DNA from: Amblyomma americanum
Lineage: Eukaryota > Arthropoda > Arachnida > Ixodida > Ixodidae
Direction of reading: 5' to 3'
DNA length: 64,000 bases
Assembly (NCBI RefSeq): GCF_052857255.1
Contig: NW_027526486.1
Span: 310,001-374,000, forward strand
Both the position numbers and the translations under genes were made by a program. Positions 61,570 through 64,000 of the stretch are shown here, in pieces (position 1 is the first letter of the stretch; each line of letters opens with the position of its first letter). The notes beneath the pieces are model-generated. The model saw only the letters and a list, made by a program, of their open reading frames with translations, ran no database searches and had not been told where the DNA came from.

Positions 61570-63700
61570 CTAAAACGATGTATCCCGTTGTTTTGAGCCG
61601 GAATACAAGTTTTCGCGCAGTTCTGAGAGAAAAAGTTTACACCTTTCTCTCGTGTACTCTTCGACGACTTGTAAAATCGATGCTCGTGAATCATGCTAGT
61701 TTCGATCTAAAACGATGTATCCCGTTGTTTTGAGCCGGAATACAAGTTTTCGCCCAGTTCTGAGAGAAAAAGTTTACACCTTTCTCTCGTGTACTCTTCG
61801 ACGACTTGTAAAATCGATGCTCGTGAATCTTGCTAGTTTCGATCTAAAACGATGTATCCCGTTGTTTTGAGTCGGAATACAAGTTTTCGCGCAGTTCTGA
61901 GAGTTAAAGTTTACACCTTTCTCTCGTCTACTCTTCGAAGACTTGTGAAATTGATTCTCGTGAATCTTGCTAGATTCGATCTAAAGCGATGTATCTCGTT
62001 GTTTTGAGCCGGAATACAAGTTTACGCGCAGTTCTGAGAGAAAAAGTTTACACCTTTCTCTCGTGTACTCTTCGACGACTTGTAAAATCGATGCTCGTGA
62101 ATCATGCTAGTTTCGATCTAAAACAATGTATCCCGTTGTTTTGAGCCGGAATACAAGTTTTTGCCCAGTTCTGAGAGAAAAGTTTACACCTTTCTCTCGT
62201 GTACTCTTCGACGACTTGTAAAATCGATGCTCGTGAATCATGCTAGTTTCGATCTAAAACGATGTATCCCGTTGTTTTGAGCCGGAATACAAGTTTTCGC
62301 GCAGTTCTGAGAGAAAACGTTTACACCTTTCTCTCGTGTACTCTTCGACGACTAGTAAAATTGATGCTCGTGAATCTTGCTAGTTTCGATCTAAAACGAT
62401 GTATCCTATTGTTTTGAGCCGGAATACAAGTTTTCGCGCAGTTCTGAGAGTTAAAGTTTACACCTTTCTCTCGTCTACTCTTCGAAGACTTGTGAAATCG
62501 ATGCTCCTGAATCTTGCTAGATTCGATCTAAAGCGATGTATCCCGTTGTTTTGAGCCGGAATACAAGTCTTCGCGCAGTCCTGAGAGAAAAAGTTTAGAC
62601 ATTTCTCTAGTCTACTCTTCGACGACTTGTAATATCGATGCTCGTGAATCTTGCTAGTTTCGATCTAAAACGATGTAACCCGTTGTTTTGAGCCGGAATA
62701 CAAGTTTTCGCGCAGTTCTGAGAGAAAAAGTTTACACCTTTCTCTCGTCTATATTCGACAACTTGTAAAATCGATGCTCGTGAAACTTGCTAGTTTCGAC
62801 CTAAAACAATGTATCCCGTTGTTTTGAGCCGGAATACATGTTTTCGCGCAGATCTCAGAGAAAAAGTTCACACCTTTCTCTCGTGTACTCTTAGACGACT
62901 TGTAAAATTGATGCTCGTGAATCTTACTAGTTTCGATCTAAAACGATGAATCCCGTTGTTTTGAGCCGGAATACAAGTTTTCGCGCAGTTCTGAGAGAAA
63001 AAGTTTACACCTTTCTCTCGTCTAGTATTCGACGACTTGTAAAATCGATGCTCGTGAATCTTGCTAGTTTCGACCTAAAACGATGTATCCCGTTGTTTTG
63101 AGCCGGAATACACGTTTTCGCGCAGTTCTGAGAGAAAAAGTTTACACCTTTCTTTGTACTCTTCGAGGACATAAAAAATCGATGCTCGTGAATCTTGCTA
63201 GTTTCGACCTAAAACGATGTATCCTTTTGTTTTGAGCCGGAATACAAGTTTTCGCGCAGTTCTGAGAGAAAAAGTTTACACCTTTCTCTCGTGTACTCTT
63301 CGACGACTTGTAAAATCGATGCTCGTGAATCATGCAAGTTTCGATCTAAAACGATGTATCCCGTTGTTTTGAGCCCGAATACAAGTTTTCGCCCAGTTCT
63401 GAGAGAAAAGTTTACACCTTTCTCTCGTGTACTCTTCGACGACTTGTAAAATCGATGCTCGTGAATCATGCTAGTTTCGATCTAAAACGATGTATCCCGT
63501 TGTTTTGAGCCGGAATACAAGTTTTCGCGCAGTTCTGAGAGAAAAAGTTTACACCTTTCTCTCGTGTACTCTTCGACGACTAGTAAAATCGATGCTCGTG
63601 AATCTTGCTAGTTTCGATCTAAAACGATGTATCCCATTGTTTTGAGCCGGAATACAAGTTTTCGCGCAGTTCTGAGAGTTAAAGTTTACACCTTTCTCTC
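61570..63700 (+). repeat. Segment of a 36-monomer higher-order unit, copy 2
   Basis: This is the partner of 56,645-58,775. The match ends near 63,700, where GTGTTCTCTTCGATG replaces GTCTACTCTTCGAAG; from there the sequence resembles 59,460 instead. The array then continues to the window end. Confidence 0.7.
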
Positions 63701-64000
63701 GTGTTCTCTTCGATGACTTGTAAAATCGATGCTCGTGAATCATGCTAGTTTCGATCTAAAACGGTGTATCCCGTTGTTTTGAGCCGGAATACAAGTTTTC
63801 GCGCAGTTCTGAGAGAAAAAGTTTACACCTTTCTCTCATCTACTCTTCGAAGACTTGTAAAATCAATTCTCGTGAATCTTGCTAGTTTCGATCTAAAACG
63901 ATGTATCCCGTTGTTTTGAGCCGGAATACAAGTTTTCGCGCAGTTCTGAGAGAAAAAGTTTACACCTTTCTCTCGTGTACTCTTCGACGACTTGTAAAAT

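Larger units (their letters stand above)
15670..64000 (+). repeat. 137-bp satellite array, right of the LINE
   Basis: The same monomer family continues for 48.3 kb, about 353 copies, in the same orientation and in register with the left array. No other element, gene or inversion interrupts it. Scattered monomers carry small indels, for example TTCTCTCGTCACTC near 28,655 (2 bases short), the CTATATTCGACAAC type (about 31,535 and repeats; 2 bases short), TTTTCCGCAG (about 32,040 and repeats; 2 bases short) and CTTTCTTTGTACTC (58,226 and 63,151). Each reappears at higher-order spacing, so the indels serve as markers of unequal exchange. The array runs off the end of the window. I see no coding gene in it. 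Confidence 0.97.

Noticed and set aside
1..64000. Telomeric repeats, rDNA, tRNA genes, or a second transposon.
   Set aside because: Looked for on both strands while reading; nothing but the satellite and the one LINE is present.

Overview
The window is a stretch of eukaryotic satellite heterochromatin. About 58.8 kb of the 64 kb is one tandem repeat family with a 137-bp monomer (about 429 copies, all head to tail on the same strand). It is interrupted once, at 10,448-15,669, by a 5.2-kb non-LTR retrotransposon (LINE). The array enters at base 1 and is still running at base 64,000, so neither edge is seen. There are no host genes, tRNA, rRNA, CRISPR array or prokaryotic signals. The LINE has a zinc-knuckle ORF1, then endonuclease, reverse transcriptase, RNase H and a terminal zinc finger. 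It looks to me like the I-like elements common in arthropods, with wording in the RT and ORF1 that recalls tick elements. The host is therefore probably an arthropod, perhaps a chelicerate; this is recognition by eye, not a search result.

Layout: 1-10,447 satellite, dominated by a long block present twice (28 monomers, then 32). 10,448-15,669 LINE in + orientation. 15,670-64,000 satellite again, in register with the left side. Diagnostic single-base variants show that monomers are organised into higher-order repeats (HORs), and that the HOR length changes along the window: about 31 monomers (15.7-24 kb), 11-12 (22-25 kb), 14 (30.4-34.2 kb), 13/17/15/15/14 (34.2-44.4 kb, with an exact 2,053-bp spacing twice), 20 (47.2-52.4 kb), 17 (52.6-57.2 kb) and 36 (56.6-63.7 kb). 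Spacings are almost always whole multiples of 137 plus or minus a few bases, as expected from unequal exchange in units of monomers.

The LINE inserted at the AAAA of a monomer, exactly where its poly(A) could prime on the opposite-strand TTTT. Five uninterrupted paralogues of the insertion site lie in the same window (junctions near 2,367, 6,474, 17,449, 19,915 and 21,696). They give the pre-insertion sequence and show that no satellite base was lost. No HOR copy in the window carries a second LINE, so the insertion appears younger than the local amplification. Only two lesions are visible in the element: a frameshift in ORF1 near 11,380 and one in-frame TGA in ORF2 at 12,371-12,373. ORF2 starts inside the last codons of ORF1 (8-base overlap), suggesting coupled translation.

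The many short open frames in the array are repeat artefacts and are not annotated as genes. Identities and exact HOR boundaries were judged by eye from shared variants, so block edges are good to roughly 50-100 bases.
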